The position numbers and the translations under genes were made by a program. Under the pieces are notes generated by a model, which had not been told where the DNA came from, did no database searches, and saw only the letters and a program-made list of their open reading frames with translations. Of a stretch of 64,000 nucleotides of DNA, positions 55,161-63,833 are shown in pieces (position 1 is the first letter of the stretch; every line of letters begins with the position of its first letter). The DNA lies in NCBI GenBank assembly GCA_964623625.1, contig CAZUUJ010000009.1, forward strand, positions 8,521 through 72,520, in the 5' to 3' direction. The DNA is from CAZLGM01 sp964623625. Lineage in GTDB: Bacteria; Desulfobacterota; Desulfobulbia; Desulfobulbales; Desulfocapsaceae.

Positions 55161-55877
55161 ATGAAAACATCGTGTTCACAACTAGTTAACAGAATGCTGC
55201 TTTCAGTCCTGATTGCAGGTTTGTGCCTGCTCAACGTTCCTTTAACCTCGCTGGCTGCTGAGGGTGCGCCGGAAGGCAGAAGCCAGGATATTTTAAAGAA
55301 ACATGACTTGACAGTTGAAAAAGAACAAAAAACCACTGCAGAGCAAGCCCCGACACTGTCTGATCAGAAGAAAAAGACAGTGGTTTCTGAGAAAAAAACG
55401 GTAGTTGTTTCAACCGACCCTCAGGTCAGTAAGACTGAATCAATGGATGGTATGACCTGGTTGTATATTGGGGGTGCTGTAGCCGGTGTTGCTGTCCTTG
55501 CCGCAGCCCTCGGTGCGGGAGGTTCTACCGATTCCGACTCAGGCTCCTCTACAGCCCAGACAACAACACCTGTAGGCCCTAACCTGCATGGATCTGATTG
55601 GGGAGGAACTCTGACGATAACTAGAGGAACACAGGGCGTGACAGCCACTGTTGTTCATAATGGGGCATCAGTTAATATTACAACATCAACGAACATGTCA
55701 TATGGTAGAAATTTTACAGGATCCAGCACCAGCAGCGGTCATTTGAGATTAAGAGATACAACTACCGGTCAGACATGGACAACATTTGGAGGACCAGCCA
55801 GCTCAAGCAAAATCAGTATATTTGACATTCAAAGACCGGGTGGCAATGATTATGACAAGTTGAAACTTTTAAGGTAG
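55161..55877 (+). CDS. Secreted/membrane protein of unknown function
   Basis: A 238-residue protein with a signal peptide (MLLSVLIAGLCLLNVPLTSLAA), a charged Lys/Thr/Glu-rich stretch (about 33-90), a second hydrophobic segment (WLYIGGAVAGVAVLAAALGAG, about 100-120) and a C-terminal beta-rich Ser/Thr/Gly domain (140-238). No family recognised. It starts 15 bases after the exporter permease behind AAGGA, so it is likely expressed with the exporter and could be its cargo or a partner. Confidence 0.65.
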   Translation: MKTSCSQLVNRMLLSVLIAGLCLLNVPLTSLAAEGAPEGRSQDILKKHDLTVEKEQKTTAEQAPTLSDQKKKTVVSEKKTVVVSTDPQVSKTESMDGMTWLYIGGAVAGVAVLAAALGAGGSTDSDSGSSTAQTTTPVGPNLHGSDWGGTLTITRGTQGVTATVVHNGASVNITTSTNMSYGRNFTGSSTSSGHLRLRDTTTGQTWTTFGGPASSSKISIFDIQRPGGNDYDKLKLLR

Positions 55878-55941
55878 TTGAATAGGAACTCGCAAAAATT
55901 GGTTTTTTACACTCGCAACTTAATCAAAGGAGGAGGGGACG

Positions 55942-56925
55942 TTGTTACTATCGGTTGTTATTCCTCTCTATAACGAAGAAGAAAACATACAGCCACTCTA
56001 TGATGAACTCAAGGAAGTGCTGGACAAGATGGATATCCGGCACGAAATTGTCTTTGTCGATGATGGCAGCAGAGATTCTTCTCTTGATCTCCTTCGTACT
56101 ATCCAGAAAAATGACGAACATGTTGTTGTGGTGACCTTTCGAAGAAATTTCGGTCAGACAGCTGCCATGTCAGCCGGTTTCGATTATGCCAAAGGAGACG
56201 TGATCGTCACTATGGATGGCGATATGCAGAACGATCCCCGTGATATTCCTCGGCTTCTTGAAAAAATTGATGAAGGGTTTGATGTGGTTACCGGGTGGCG
56301 GCATGATCGCAAAGACGCCTTTATCAATCGCAGATTGCCATCGATGATTGCCAATAAGATTATATCGTTAACTACTGGAATCAAGCTGCACGATTACGGT
56401 TGCACCCTGAAAGCATTTAAAAAATATGTGATCAAGGGGATTAATCTGTATGGCGAAATGCATCGGTTTATTCCCGCAATTGCCAGCGGCCTTGGAATTT
56501 CCTTTACCGAAATCACCGTAAATCATAGGCCTCGACGTTTCGGTACATCCAAGTACGGCATTTCCAGAACCATTAGGGTTGTCCTTGACCTGATCACGGT
56601 GAAATTTTTGCTCAGTTTTTCGACTAAACCGATTCAGATTTTTGGATTGATGGGATTGATCTCAGGAGGAATAGGCGTATTGATCGCTCTAATCATGACT
56701 ATACAGCGTCAATTTTTTAATATCCCATTGTCAGATCGGCCGATGCTTTTTCTAGCCGTGCTGCTCATTTTCATTGGTATCCAGTTTATCTCTCTAGGAC
56801 TTATCGCTGAGCTTCAGGCCCGAACATATCATGAATCTCAAAATAAACCGATTTATCATGTTAAAGAAGTTATAGGAGATTGGGAAAAAGCCAGGATAGA
56901 AAAGAAGCGTGAAATCGTACAATGA
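55942..56925 (+). CDS. Polyprenyl-phosphate glycosyltransferase, GtrB/ArnC type
   Basis: A 327-residue GT2 enzyme with LLSVVIPLYNEEENIQPLYDEL at the start, IVFVDDGSRDSS, the TMDGDMQNDP metal site (about 90-99), HDYGCTLKAFKK, and two C-terminal transmembrane helices (about 232-256 and 270-292). This matches GtrB/ArnC enzymes that make undecaprenyl-phosphate-linked sugars for GT-C transferases. TTG 55942 is the start: a near-perfect AAAGGAGG ribosome site lies eight bases upstream. It overlaps the next GT2 gene by 17 bases. Confidence 0.9.
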   Translation: MLLSVVIPLYNEEENIQPLYDELKEVLDKMDIRHEIVFVDDGSRDSSLDLLRTIQKNDEHVVVVTFRRNFGQTAAMSAGFDYAKGDVIVTMDGDMQNDPRDIPRLLEKIDEGFDVVTGWRHDRKDAFINRRLPSMIANKIISLTTGIKLHDYGCTLKAFKKYVIKGINLYGEMHRFIPAIASGLGISFTEITVNHRPRRFGTSKYGISRTIRVVLDLITVKFLLSFSTKPIQIFGLMGLISGGIGVLIALIMTIQRQFFNIPLSDRPMLFLAVLLIFIGIQFISLGLIAELQARTYHESQNKPIYHVKEVIGDWEKARIEKKREIVQ

Positions 56926-57958
56926 TCCGGTGATTACCGTCGTTATTCCCAATTGGAACGGCAAACACTTTCTGGCGGAGTGTATTGGATCACTTCAACA
57001 ACAAACCTTTACAGATTATAAAATCATCGTTGTCGACAATGGCTCGTCAGACGGTTCTGTCCCCTATCTTCACAAAACCTTCCCTGAAGTCCACTGCATC
57101 AGCCTGCCTGAAAATAAAGGTTTCAGTTATGCTGTAAATAGAGGCGTTGAACAGGCCGAAACCCCATACATCCTCCTGTTAAATAACGATATCGAGGTTC
57201 CACCGAACTGCTTGGATGAATTGATCACTGCAGTACAAAATCTGCAGGAATTTGATTTTTTTGCCCTGAAGATGGTCAATTACCATAACAGGAATTTGAT
57301 CGATGGAGCGGGCGACGGTATTCTCCGTGGTGGCGTCGGATATCGTTACGGCACCATGGAACAGGACAGTGAATTGTATAATCGAGGCCGGCAAGTGTTT
57401 GGTGCCTGCGCAGGAGCGGCGTTATATACCGAGGATTTTTTCGACACAGTCGGCTTGTTCGATGAAGATTTTTTTGCCTATCTAGAAGATGTCGATCTCA
57501 ATCTCCGGGCTAACCGTTTGGGCTTGCGCTGCTATTATATCCCTCAAGCCTGCGTGTATCATATCGGCAGTGCGACAACCGGTTCTAAAATCAACACAAT
57601 GACGATTTCCCTCTCTACCAAGAATAATCTTAATGTGTTGATCAAAAATTATCCTTTCTCTCTTTTCTTGCGTTTTTTACCTGCAATTTGTGTCTACCAG
57701 TTTTTCTGGCTGCTTTTTGTTTGTAAAAAATTGAAACTATTGTCGTATCTGCGGGGAATCTTGTCAGGTCTTCTGCAGATTCCGGTTATGGCCGGTAAGA
57801 GAAAGGGTATTCAAAATAGGTCCGTCCTCTCAGTAAAAGAACTCGGGGAGCTGATGAAACAATCGGAATACCGTGTTATTTGCTCGATCATGGCAAGAAG
57901 AGAGGGCGAGGGAAAGAATAACAGACTGCTTCAACTCTATTTGAAGCTCTTTTTTTAA
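56909..57958 (+). CDS. Glycosyltransferase family 2
   Basis: A 349-residue GT2 enzyme: ITVVIPNWNGKHFLAECIGSL, IIVVDNGSSDGSV, LLLNNDIEVP metal site (about 88-97), FGACAGAALYTEDFFDTVGLFDEDFFAYLEDVDL-like acceptor region (here around residues 166-200, with the EDVDL acid motif). This is the rhamnosyltransferase/WcaA-like type. A hydrophobic stretch near 255-275 suggests membrane contact. Starts at GTG 56909 after AAAGAAG, within the preceding gene. Donor unknown. Confidence 0.88.
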   Translation: MKSYNDPVITVVIPNWNGKHFLAECIGSLQQQTFTDYKIIVVDNGSSDGSVPYLHKTFPEVHCISLPENKGFSYAVNRGVEQAETPYILLLNNDIEVPPNCLDELITAVQNLQEFDFFALKMVNYHNRNLIDGAGDGILRGGVGYRYGTMEQDSELYNRGRQVFGACAGAALYTEDFFDTVGLFDEDFFAYLEDVDLNLRANRLGLRCYYIPQACVYHIGSATTGSKINTMTISLSTKNNLNVLIKNYPFSLFLRFLPAICVYQFFWLLFVCKKLKLLSYLRGILSGLLQIPVMAGKRKGIQNRSVLSVKELGELMKQSEYRVICSIMARREGEGKNNRLLQLYLKLFF

Positions 57959-57971
57959 AACCGTCATTTCT

Positions 57972-58790
57972 ATGGAACTTCGTTTCAGCATCATCATTGT
58001 GACTCACAACTCTCAAGGTGTCCTGCAAACCTGCGTCCGTTCTATTGAAAATCAGTCCCGGACGGTTCATCAGCTTGTTATTGTCGATAGCGGCTCACAG
58101 TCTACCAATTATCTTGAGCCATTTATAGAACAAGACTGGATAACTGTTCATAAAACCAGCAATATCGGTTTTTCAAAGGGAAATAATGTAGGCTTAAAGC
58201 ATGTAAACAGCAATACGGATATTGTCTGCTTTATTAATCCCGACACTTTCCTGGATCACAATTTCATACAAAAGGCTGAGGTACTATTTCGTGAAAACAA
58301 CGAAATTTCAATTCTTTCCGGGAAATTACTGGCTTTTGATCTCAAGCACCAAAAGCCCAACGGCTTGATCGACTCATGTGGAATTTTTCGAAAATGGTAT
58401 GGGCGCTGGTATGATCGAGGACAGGGAGAGGTCGATATAGGACAATATTCCCAGTTGCAGCAAGTGCCCGCTTTATGCGGCGCATGTATCTGTCTGCGAA
58501 AATCGATTATTGATGATTTCTCCGGAATACTGTTTGACCCCGATTTCTTTCTGTATAAGGAGGATGTTGAATTGAGTCTGCGATTGGGTCGACTCGGTAT
58601 CGCTTTGTATTATGTGCCCGATCTGAGAGCCTATCATTGCAGAGGGTGGAGCAAATCCCGTAAGCAAATCAATCTGAAAACCAGGAAACTTGCTGCCGCT
58701 AACGAAATTCTACTTTATAAAAAACATCCATCGCCCTATATTTTCTGGGCAATACTGAAATATATTCTGGTTACCGTTTTCAAGGTGTAG
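57972..58790 (+). CDS. Glycosyltransferase family 2
   Basis: A 272-residue GT2 enzyme with FSIIIVTHNSQGVLQTCVRS, VIVDSGSQST, FINPDTFLD as metal site (about 85-93) and the YKEDVELSLRLGRLG acid motif near 194-208. Closely similar in layout to the preceding GT2, so the two may have arisen by duplication or act consecutively. It starts 13 bases after the previous stop. Donor and linkage unknown. Confidence 0.87.
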   Translation: MELRFSIIIVTHNSQGVLQTCVRSIENQSRTVHQLVIVDSGSQSTNYLEPFIEQDWITVHKTSNIGFSKGNNVGLKHVNSNTDIVCFINPDTFLDHNFIQKAEVLFRENNEISILSGKLLAFDLKHQKPNGLIDSCGIFRKWYGRWYDRGQGEVDIGQYSQLQQVPALCGACICLRKSIIDDFSGILFDPDFFLYKEDVELSLRLGRLGIALYYVPDLRAYHCRGWSKSRKQINLKTRKLAAANEILLYKKHPSPYIFWAILKYILVTVFKV

Positions 58791-58861
58791 TCGTGATTCG
58801 CCTATAAAGGTCGCCAACAGATTGATCATCTAAGCAGGATTGCTATTTTTCTCTGCAAACC

Positions 58862-59821
58862 ATGTCATATCCAACCGTTTCCATTGTTATTCCGACACTC
58901 AACGGTGAATCCACCTTGGCGGAACTGATGGCTATGCTGTCGGTTCAAACAATACCGATAAAAGAAATACTTATTATCGATTCCTCTTCTGATGATCGTA
59001 CACCGGATATAACCCGTGAGTATGGTGCAAAATATATACAGATCGAACGTCAAAGATTTGATCATGGGGGAACCCGGTCGCAGGCCGCTTTACAGACCTC
59101 CGGTGAATTGATTGTTTTTTTTACCCAGGATGCTATTCCGGCTGGTAAAAAGGCCATTGAATACCTTATCCGTCCATTTGCAGCTGATAATCATATTGGT
59201 GCGGCTTACGGCAGACAGCTGCCCTCTTTTTCCGCCAACCCCTTTGCCACCCATCTCCGATATTTCAACTACCCCCGACAATCGGCCATCCGGTCATTGA
59301 ACGATTCAAAGAGATTAGGGCTGGCAACGGTCTTTCTTTCCAACTCGTTTTCCGTCTATCGACGCTCAGTTTTGCAGGAGATTGATTATTTCACCAAGGG
59401 TCTTATTTTTGGAGAGGATACCTGTGCTGCCGGCCGAATCCTAATCAAAGGTCAGAAGATCGCCTATGTAGCCGAGGCAACTGTCTATCACTCTCACAAT
59501 TACACCTGTATCGAGGAGTTTAAACGGTATTTCGATATCGGTGTACTGCATCAGACTCAGAAATGGCTGCTGGACACTTTTGGAAACGCTAAAAGCAGGG
59601 GGGCAGCCTTTGTGAAATCGGAGGTTTCTTTTCTAATCAAAGAAAAGAAATGGTTTCTGTTACCCTTATCCTTTTTACGGAATATGTTAAAACTGGCGGC
59701 TTATAAAACCGGTCGTACCTATTTCCGGTTGCCGCCGACCCTTATTCACCAGTTTTCAATGAACAGTCGATGGTGGCGGAACCAAAGTAAAGCCGATGAA
59801 GAAAAATTCAACGAAAAATGA
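58862..59821 (+). CDS. Glycosyltransferase family 2, rhamnosyltransferase-like
   Basis: A 319-residue GT2 enzyme. VSIVIPTLNGESTLAELM, IIDSSSDDRTPD and especially RQRFDHGGTRSQAAL followed by VFFTQDAIPA (about 58-89) mark the dTDP-rhamnosyl transferase RfbF-like branch. IFGEDTCAAGRIL supplies the acceptor acid. The C-terminal 80 residues are basic and helical. It follows 71 bases after the previous gene on the same strand. Rhamnose as donor is a family-level expectation; no dTDP-rhamnose genes are in the window. Confidence 0.85.
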   Translation: MSYPTVSIVIPTLNGESTLAELMAMLSVQTIPIKEILIIDSSSDDRTPDITREYGAKYIQIERQRFDHGGTRSQAALQTSGELIVFFTQDAIPAGKKAIEYLIRPFAADNHIGAAYGRQLPSFSANPFATHLRYFNYPRQSAIRSLNDSKRLGLATVFLSNSFSVYRRSVLQEIDYFTKGLIFGEDTCAAGRILIKGQKIAYVAEATVYHSHNYTCIEEFKRYFDIGVLHQTQKWLLDTFGNAKSRGAAFVKSEVSFLIKEKKWFLLPLSFLRNMLKLAAYKTGRTYFRLPPTLIHQFSMNSRWWRNQSKADEEKFNEK

Positions 59822-59888
59822 TGAAAGGCTTGATAATCTCAAGCAAAATATTCATTGAATGAGTATATAACAAGTATCATTGGGCAAA

Positions 59889-59917
59889 ACTGATTGATGA
59901 TCTGATCAGTCTATAAT
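59889..59917 (+). promoter_or_regulatory. Possible promoter before the WbaP-like gene
   Basis: A perfect TATAAT at 59912-59917 lies 27 bases before ATG 59944. The region 17 bases upstream (ACTGAT) is a poor -35 box, so this would be weak or activator-dependent. ACTGAT and ATCAGT (59889-59910) also form a short inverted repeat over the -35 area. Confidence 0.35.
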
Positions 59918-59943
59918 TTATCTATAGTTTCCGTTAAAAGTTG

Positions 59944-61353
59944 ATGTTATCCCTGAATCTGCGAGAGCAGAGTTCAATAATGGCCAGGTTGCTCCATATC
60001 CTGGATTGTTTTGTGGTGGTCGGTTATCTCTGGCTGCTTGTTCAGTGGTACCAGGTCGATTGGAGTGTGTATTATACACGGCTGGAAATCATTACCTTTG
60101 TTCTCAGCTTCGTCAGTTTCCAATCTTTTCAACTGTACAGATCCTGGCGGGGCTGGAAGTTTTATACCCAGTTTCTTTACATTGTCCGAGCCTGGAGTGT
60201 TGTGATCGGCGTACTGCTGTTCTATTTCTTTCTATTCAAAATATCGATAGCTTACTCAAGAGCTGTTTTTCTTATCTGGTCGACTACTACACCGATTATC
60301 CTCTTTGCTATCCATTTAACTGTCAGAAAAATTCTGCGGTTTTACCGGATCAGAGGCAGAAATGTCCGACATGCCGTTATTGCCGGTGCAGGAGACTTAG
60401 GCCGCAAACTTTTAAAAGAGGTGGAGTCGATTCCATGGGCCGGAATAAAGGTCATGGGCTTTTTTGATGATAAAATAAAAGAAGGAGAAGAAACGGAAAT
60501 AATTGGCAGACCGCTGCTTGGTGATATCAGCCAGATGAATTCGTATCTTGAAGTCAACGATATCGATTATGTCTATATTGCTTTGCCCATGCGTGCTGAA
60601 AAAAAGATATTCTCTATACTCCGCAACTGCCGTTCCCAGGGAGCCCGAATATTTCTGGTACCCGATCTCTATGTGTTTGGTCTCCATCACGCCGAAATTC
60701 AATCCCTTGGCAAACTGCTCATACTCAATTTCAATCCGCATACCGAATGGAAACGGGGTTTCGATATTGTTTTCTCCTTTCTGGCGTTGTTTTTCTCCAT
60801 GCCTTTTTTTCTTCTTATCAGCCTTGTTGTCAAACTAGAGGATGGCGGCCCTGTTTTCTACAGACACAAAAGGATCACAGCAGCAGGTAAAGAATTCAAC
60901 TGCCTGAAATTTAGAACCATGAGAGTCGGGGCCGATAAAGAACTTGCAGAGATATTAAAGAACGATCCTATCAAGAGAGAAGAATGGTCTAGAATTCAAA
61001 AAATGAAAAACGATCCCAGAGTGACCCGCATAGGTAAAATATTGAGAAAGACAAGTATTGATGAATTTCCTCAATTCATCAACGTCCTGAGAGGTGATAT
61101 GAGCGTGGTAGGCGCAAGACCAATTGTGGGCGGTGAACTCAATGGTTTTTACAAGGAAAGCGCCGGCAGATACTGCTCCATGAAACCAGGAATAACCGGG
61201 CCCTGGCAGGTTGGCCGTCGATCCGATATCGAACATTACAGCGAAAGGGTTCAGCTTGATGACTGGTATATCCTTAACTACTCACTGTGGACAGACATCA
61301 AGATAATTTTCAAGACAATCGCTTGTCTATTTAGAGGGAATGGGGCATACTAG
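59944..61353 (+). CDS. Undecaprenyl-phosphate sugar phosphotransferase, WbaP/WcaJ type
   Basis: About 469 residues. Four or five N-terminal helices (18-135), a Rossmann-like CoA-binding domain (RHAVIAGAGDLGRKLLKEV near 140), and a bacterial sugar transferase domain from about 258 with a reentrant helix (KRGFDIVFSFLALFFSMP), CLKFRTMRVGAD, the catalytic D373-E374 in SIDEFPQFINVLRG, and GITGPWQVGRR. It loads a hexose-1-phosphate, usually glucose or galactose, onto undecaprenyl phosphate to start a repeat unit. It is the second initiating transferase in the window, alongside the PglC-like one at the left edge. TTG 59941 is an alternative start. Confidence 0.92.
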   Translation: MLSLNLREQSSIMARLLHILDCFVVVGYLWLLVQWYQVDWSVYYTRLEIITFVLSFVSFQSFQLYRSWRGWKFYTQFLYIVRAWSVVIGVLLFYFFLFKISIAYSRAVFLIWSTTTPIILFAIHLTVRKILRFYRIRGRNVRHAVIAGAGDLGRKLLKEVESIPWAGIKVMGFFDDKIKEGEETEIIGRPLLGDISQMNSYLEVNDIDYVYIALPMRAEKKIFSILRNCRSQGARIFLVPDLYVFGLHHAEIQSLGKLLILNFNPHTEWKRGFDIVFSFLALFFSMPFFLLISLVVKLEDGGPVFYRHKRITAAGKEFNCLKFRTMRVGADKELAEILKNDPIKREEWSRIQKMKNDPRVTRIGKILRKTSIDEFPQFINVLRGDMSVVGARPIVGGELNGFYKESAGRYCSMKPGITGPWQVGRRSDIEHYSERVQLDDWYILNYSLWTDIKIIFKTIACLFRGNGAY

Positions 61354-61429
61354 CAGGAAGAATTTACTCCTGTAGATCGTTAAACAATAGCCTCTTTTTT
61401 ACTTATTCTTACACTGGAGTCGAAACATC

Positions 61430-61780
61430 ATGAACACAAACAGTAAGAACAACTCAATCCACATTCTGTTTTATATTTGTCTGTTCAGTTTGTTTTTTTC
61501 AGGATGCGCAGTGCAGCAATACGGTGCTGTTGAATTCAGTTCCACACCAACTGGTGCAGAAGTGATCAATTTAAAAGATGATACTGTATTGGGATCAACA
61601 CCGGTACGGGTTCTCTGGAAAGGAGACGCCGGCAGTTCTGAAAAGGTTGTCGTTCAGTTTAACAAGGCAGGCTATTATGAAAAAATATCATCTATCTGGG
61701 TCAACAAACGACATGAAACCAGACAGAATGCAGAACAAGATGCCGTACAGATCCATGCAGAATTGATTAAATATAAGTAA
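61430..61780 (+). CDS. PEGA-domain lipoprotein
   Basis: A 116-residue lipoprotein. The signal FYICLFSLFFSGC ends in a lipobox (F-S-G-C), and residues about 33-100 form a PEGA-like beta domain, with VEFSSTPTGAEVINL and VLGSTPVRVLW as the two recognisable strands. PEGA domains occur in surface lipoproteins of Gram-negative bacteria. A second protein of this type follows 105 bases downstream. Function unknown. Confidence 0.78.
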   Translation: MNTNSKNNSIHILFYICLFSLFFSGCAVQQYGAVEFSSTPTGAEVINLKDDTVLGSTPVRVLWKGDAGSSEKVVVQFNKAGYYEKISSIWVNKRHETRQNAEQDAVQIHAELIKYK

Positions 61781-61885
61781 TCAGGCGAACTTCTTTTTTG
61801 CAGCATAGTCGAAATTTGAACAAACGCTACTTGCTGCTGTAACTGACTTCCATACATATACAATACTACGAGCAGGTGATAGACC

Positions 61886-62251
61886 ATGATCAACAAAATC
61901 CCAATCAAACTAATCGTTCTTCTGGTTGCCGTTACGTTATTATTAATTGGCTGCGGTAAGACAATCCATCCGGTTCAGATGGTGGTCCATTCAGAACCCC
62001 AGGGAGGATACGTACTGTATAAGGCTCCACAAACCTATGGTCAATGGGTTTATCTTGGTTCCACACCGGTCAAGACTGTTCAGATGATTGATGAGGAAAC
62101 GATGACCGAGAATTCAAAATTTAAGCTTCGTATTCTACGTAACGGTTTTCACGAACAGGTGAAAGAGTGGGACGGTGAAAGGTTCCTTGAAACCTTTGAA
62201 GACCAGGGAAAAATCTTCTGGACGCCTCATCTGGTTAGATCAAAGATGTAG
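61886..62251 (+). CDS. PEGA-like lipoprotein
   Basis: A 121-residue lipoprotein with signal LIVLLVAVTLLLIGC and acylated Cys followed by GKTIHP. VVHSEPQGGYVLYKA and VYLGSTPVKTVQ match the strand pattern of the preceding PEGA protein. AGGTGA lies well placed before ATG 61886. Likely an outer-membrane lipoprotein paired with its neighbours. Function unknown. Confidence 0.75.
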   Translation: MINKIPIKLIVLLVAVTLLLIGCGKTIHPVQMVVHSEPQGGYVLYKAPQTYGQWVYLGSTPVKTVQMIDEETMTENSKFKLRILRNGFHEQVKEWDGERFLETFEDQGKIFWTPHLVRSKM

Positions 62252-62321
62252 TCAAAAGTTGGGGGCGGACGAACCGAAGTGGTGTTTTATAAATAAGTTG
62301 TGAATGTGAGAAAGGAATTCC

Positions 62322-62903
62322 ATGAATAGAACTATCCGGCGTGCTCTGGTATTCGTTACTGTTATCGGTTCATTACTCTTTGTGGGGTGTGGTAAAGAAG
62401 TCATCCAAAGTTTTAAACCGGAAGGACACACCATGGGACGTTCTACTCCGTTGGTTGGCGATGCTTCCGGGATGGGTGAGGAATCGTTGGCCAATGTTGG
62501 CGGTAACAATCTCTATGGGTCGAACCCGGATATGGAGAGCGACGAGTACAAAAAACAGTACGGCCGTTCCACAGCCCCTTTATTGCCCATCTATTTCGAT
62601 TTTGATCGGGATGCTATTCGCGATGACCAGGTTGACAACCTGAAGAAGAACGGAAATTATCTTCTTGAAAATCCGGCTGTTAGAATCATGATCGCGGGCA
62701 ATTGCGATGAGCGGGGCACTGCCGAATATAACATGGGTCTTGGAGAACGAAGGGCGATTAATGCCAAGCGTTTTTTAATTCAAATGGGCATTGCCGAAGA
62801 TCGAATTCGAACGGTCTCTTTCGGTGATGAGTTGCCCCTTTTCCCTGGGTCGGATGAATGGTCCTGGGCCAGAAACCGAAGAGATGATTTTGTTATTGAA
62901 TAG
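62322..62903 (+). CDS. pal: Peptidoglycan-associated lipoprotein (OmpA-like)
   Basis: A 193-residue lipoprotein: signal with lipobox LLFVGC (C23), a 65-residue linker and an OmpA C-terminal domain (about 88-193). IYFDFDRDAIRDDQ, AGNCDERGTAEYNMGLGERRA and WARNRRDDFVIE match Pal, which anchors the outer membrane to peptidoglycan. The usual tolQRAB genes are not in the window, so it could be a Pal paralogue tied to surface glycan assembly. AAAGGAA precedes ATG 62322. Confidence 0.88.
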   Translation: MNRTIRRALVFVTVIGSLLFVGCGKEVIQSFKPEGHTMGRSTPLVGDASGMGEESLANVGGNNLYGSNPDMESDEYKKQYGRSTAPLLPIYFDFDRDAIRDDQVDNLKKNGNYLLENPAVRIMIAGNCDERGTAEYNMGLGERRAINAKRFLIQMGIAEDRIRTVSFGDELPLFPGSDEWSWARNRRDDFVIE

Positions 62904-62913
62904 ATCCTAACCT

Positions 62914-63007
62914 GATTACCCCTGAAACTCAGTTGAAAATATATTTAACAGATGTTGTCATCGTACAAACGTATTATGCAAAATCCAGCTGAGCTTTACG
63001 GGTGATC
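62914..63007. repeat. Terminal-inverted-repeat element, copy B (short form)
   Basis: A 94-base element in the gap between the convergent pal and cooC genes. It begins GATTACCCCTGAAACTCAG and ends GGGTGATC. Its two ends are imperfect inverted repeats, and both align with the outer parts of the copy at 46833-47020 (15 of 20 bases at the left end, 16 of 22 at the right end). It lacks that copy's internal palindrome. No coding capacity. Confidence 0.6.
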
Positions 63008-63014
63008 TGAAATC

Positions 63015-63770
63015 CTAGTGTGGTGTCAACAATTCAGCCAGTTTTCTGGCGGGTTCGTCGACTTCTTCACGTACCTCGATAATCGGCACTCCATCGCGTT
63101 CCGCTTTTCGGATTGCGGTTGCGTTTGGAAAACAGACTATCGGTCCGTTCTCAAGATTGTCCTGCAAAAATTGCTCGTCCTCATCATCTTCGACCAAATT
63201 GCCAACAAAGGAAATACTTGGAATCTCGACCTCATCGGCTAATCGCTTGATCTTTTTTGCCGTTCTTATGGAAGATTGGGAAGGATTGACAATTATCAGA
63301 AGATGATCGACCCCAACGATGGTTCCTCGACCTAAATGTTCAACCCCTGCTTCCATGTCAAGGAGAACTACCTGGGTTGGAGAAAGCAGCAGCTTGGTGA
63401 GCATCCGTCTCAGCACATTATTTTCCGGACAGGCGCAGCCGCCTTCAGCTGATTGGATGGCTCCCAGCACCATGAGTTTCATATTGTCATGCTCAATCAT
63501 AAAATCACTGAGCAGATCGTTGACCTGGGGGTTGATGTTATAAAAGGGCGATCCCTCTGTCTTTCCTGAACGCTCAATGAGTAGTTCGGTCATCTCCGAG
63601 ATCGGTCTGACATGGCTTTTATCTTGAACACCGATCGTCTGAGCCATATGGGGGCTAGGGTCGGCATCGATAATCAGCACTTCTTTACCGCTTTTCTTCA
63701 ACTCCCTTGCCAACAGGGCCATGATGGTTGTCTTACCGACACCGCCTTTCCCGGAAATTGCTATTTTCAT
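63015..63770 (-). CDS. cooC: CooC-type ATPase for CO dehydrogenase nickel insertion
   Basis: A 251-residue MinD/SIMIBI-class ATPase. Deviant Walker A KGGVGKTT (residues 8-15), D35-x-D-P in VLIIDADPSP (switch I region), VVLLDMEAGVEHLGRG as the DxxxG switch II, and C112-x-C114 in GGCACPENN. The C-x-C pair is the dimer-interface metal site of CooC proteins. It loads nickel into carbon-monoxide dehydrogenase, implying CODH elsewhere in the genome. AAGGAG lies 12 bases before ATG 63770. It is convergent with pal and not part of the glycan locus. Confidence 0.88.
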   Translation of the reverse strand: MKIAISGKGGVGKTTIMALLARELKKSGKEVLIIDADPSPHMAQTIGVQDKSHVRPISEMTELLIERSGKTEGSPFYNINPQVNDLLSDFMIEHDNMKLMVLGAIQSAEGGCACPENNVLRRMLTKLLLSPTQVVLLDMEAGVEHLGRGTIVGVDHLLIIVNPSQSSIRTAKKIKRLADEVEIPSISFVGNLVEDDEDEQFLQDNLENGPIVCFPNATAIRKAERDGVPIIEVREEVDEPARKLAELLTPH

Positions 63771-63833
63771 TTTTCTATCAAGCTCCTTCTTTTTTTATTC
63801 ACCTGAATCTGCAAACATTCGACAGTGCTGTAG

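Noticed and set aside
59881..59917. Inverted repeat ACTGAT/ATCAGT as a terminator after the rhamnosyltransferase-like gene
   Set aside because: Six pairs with a 10-base loop and no T run; more plausibly part of a weak promoter region.
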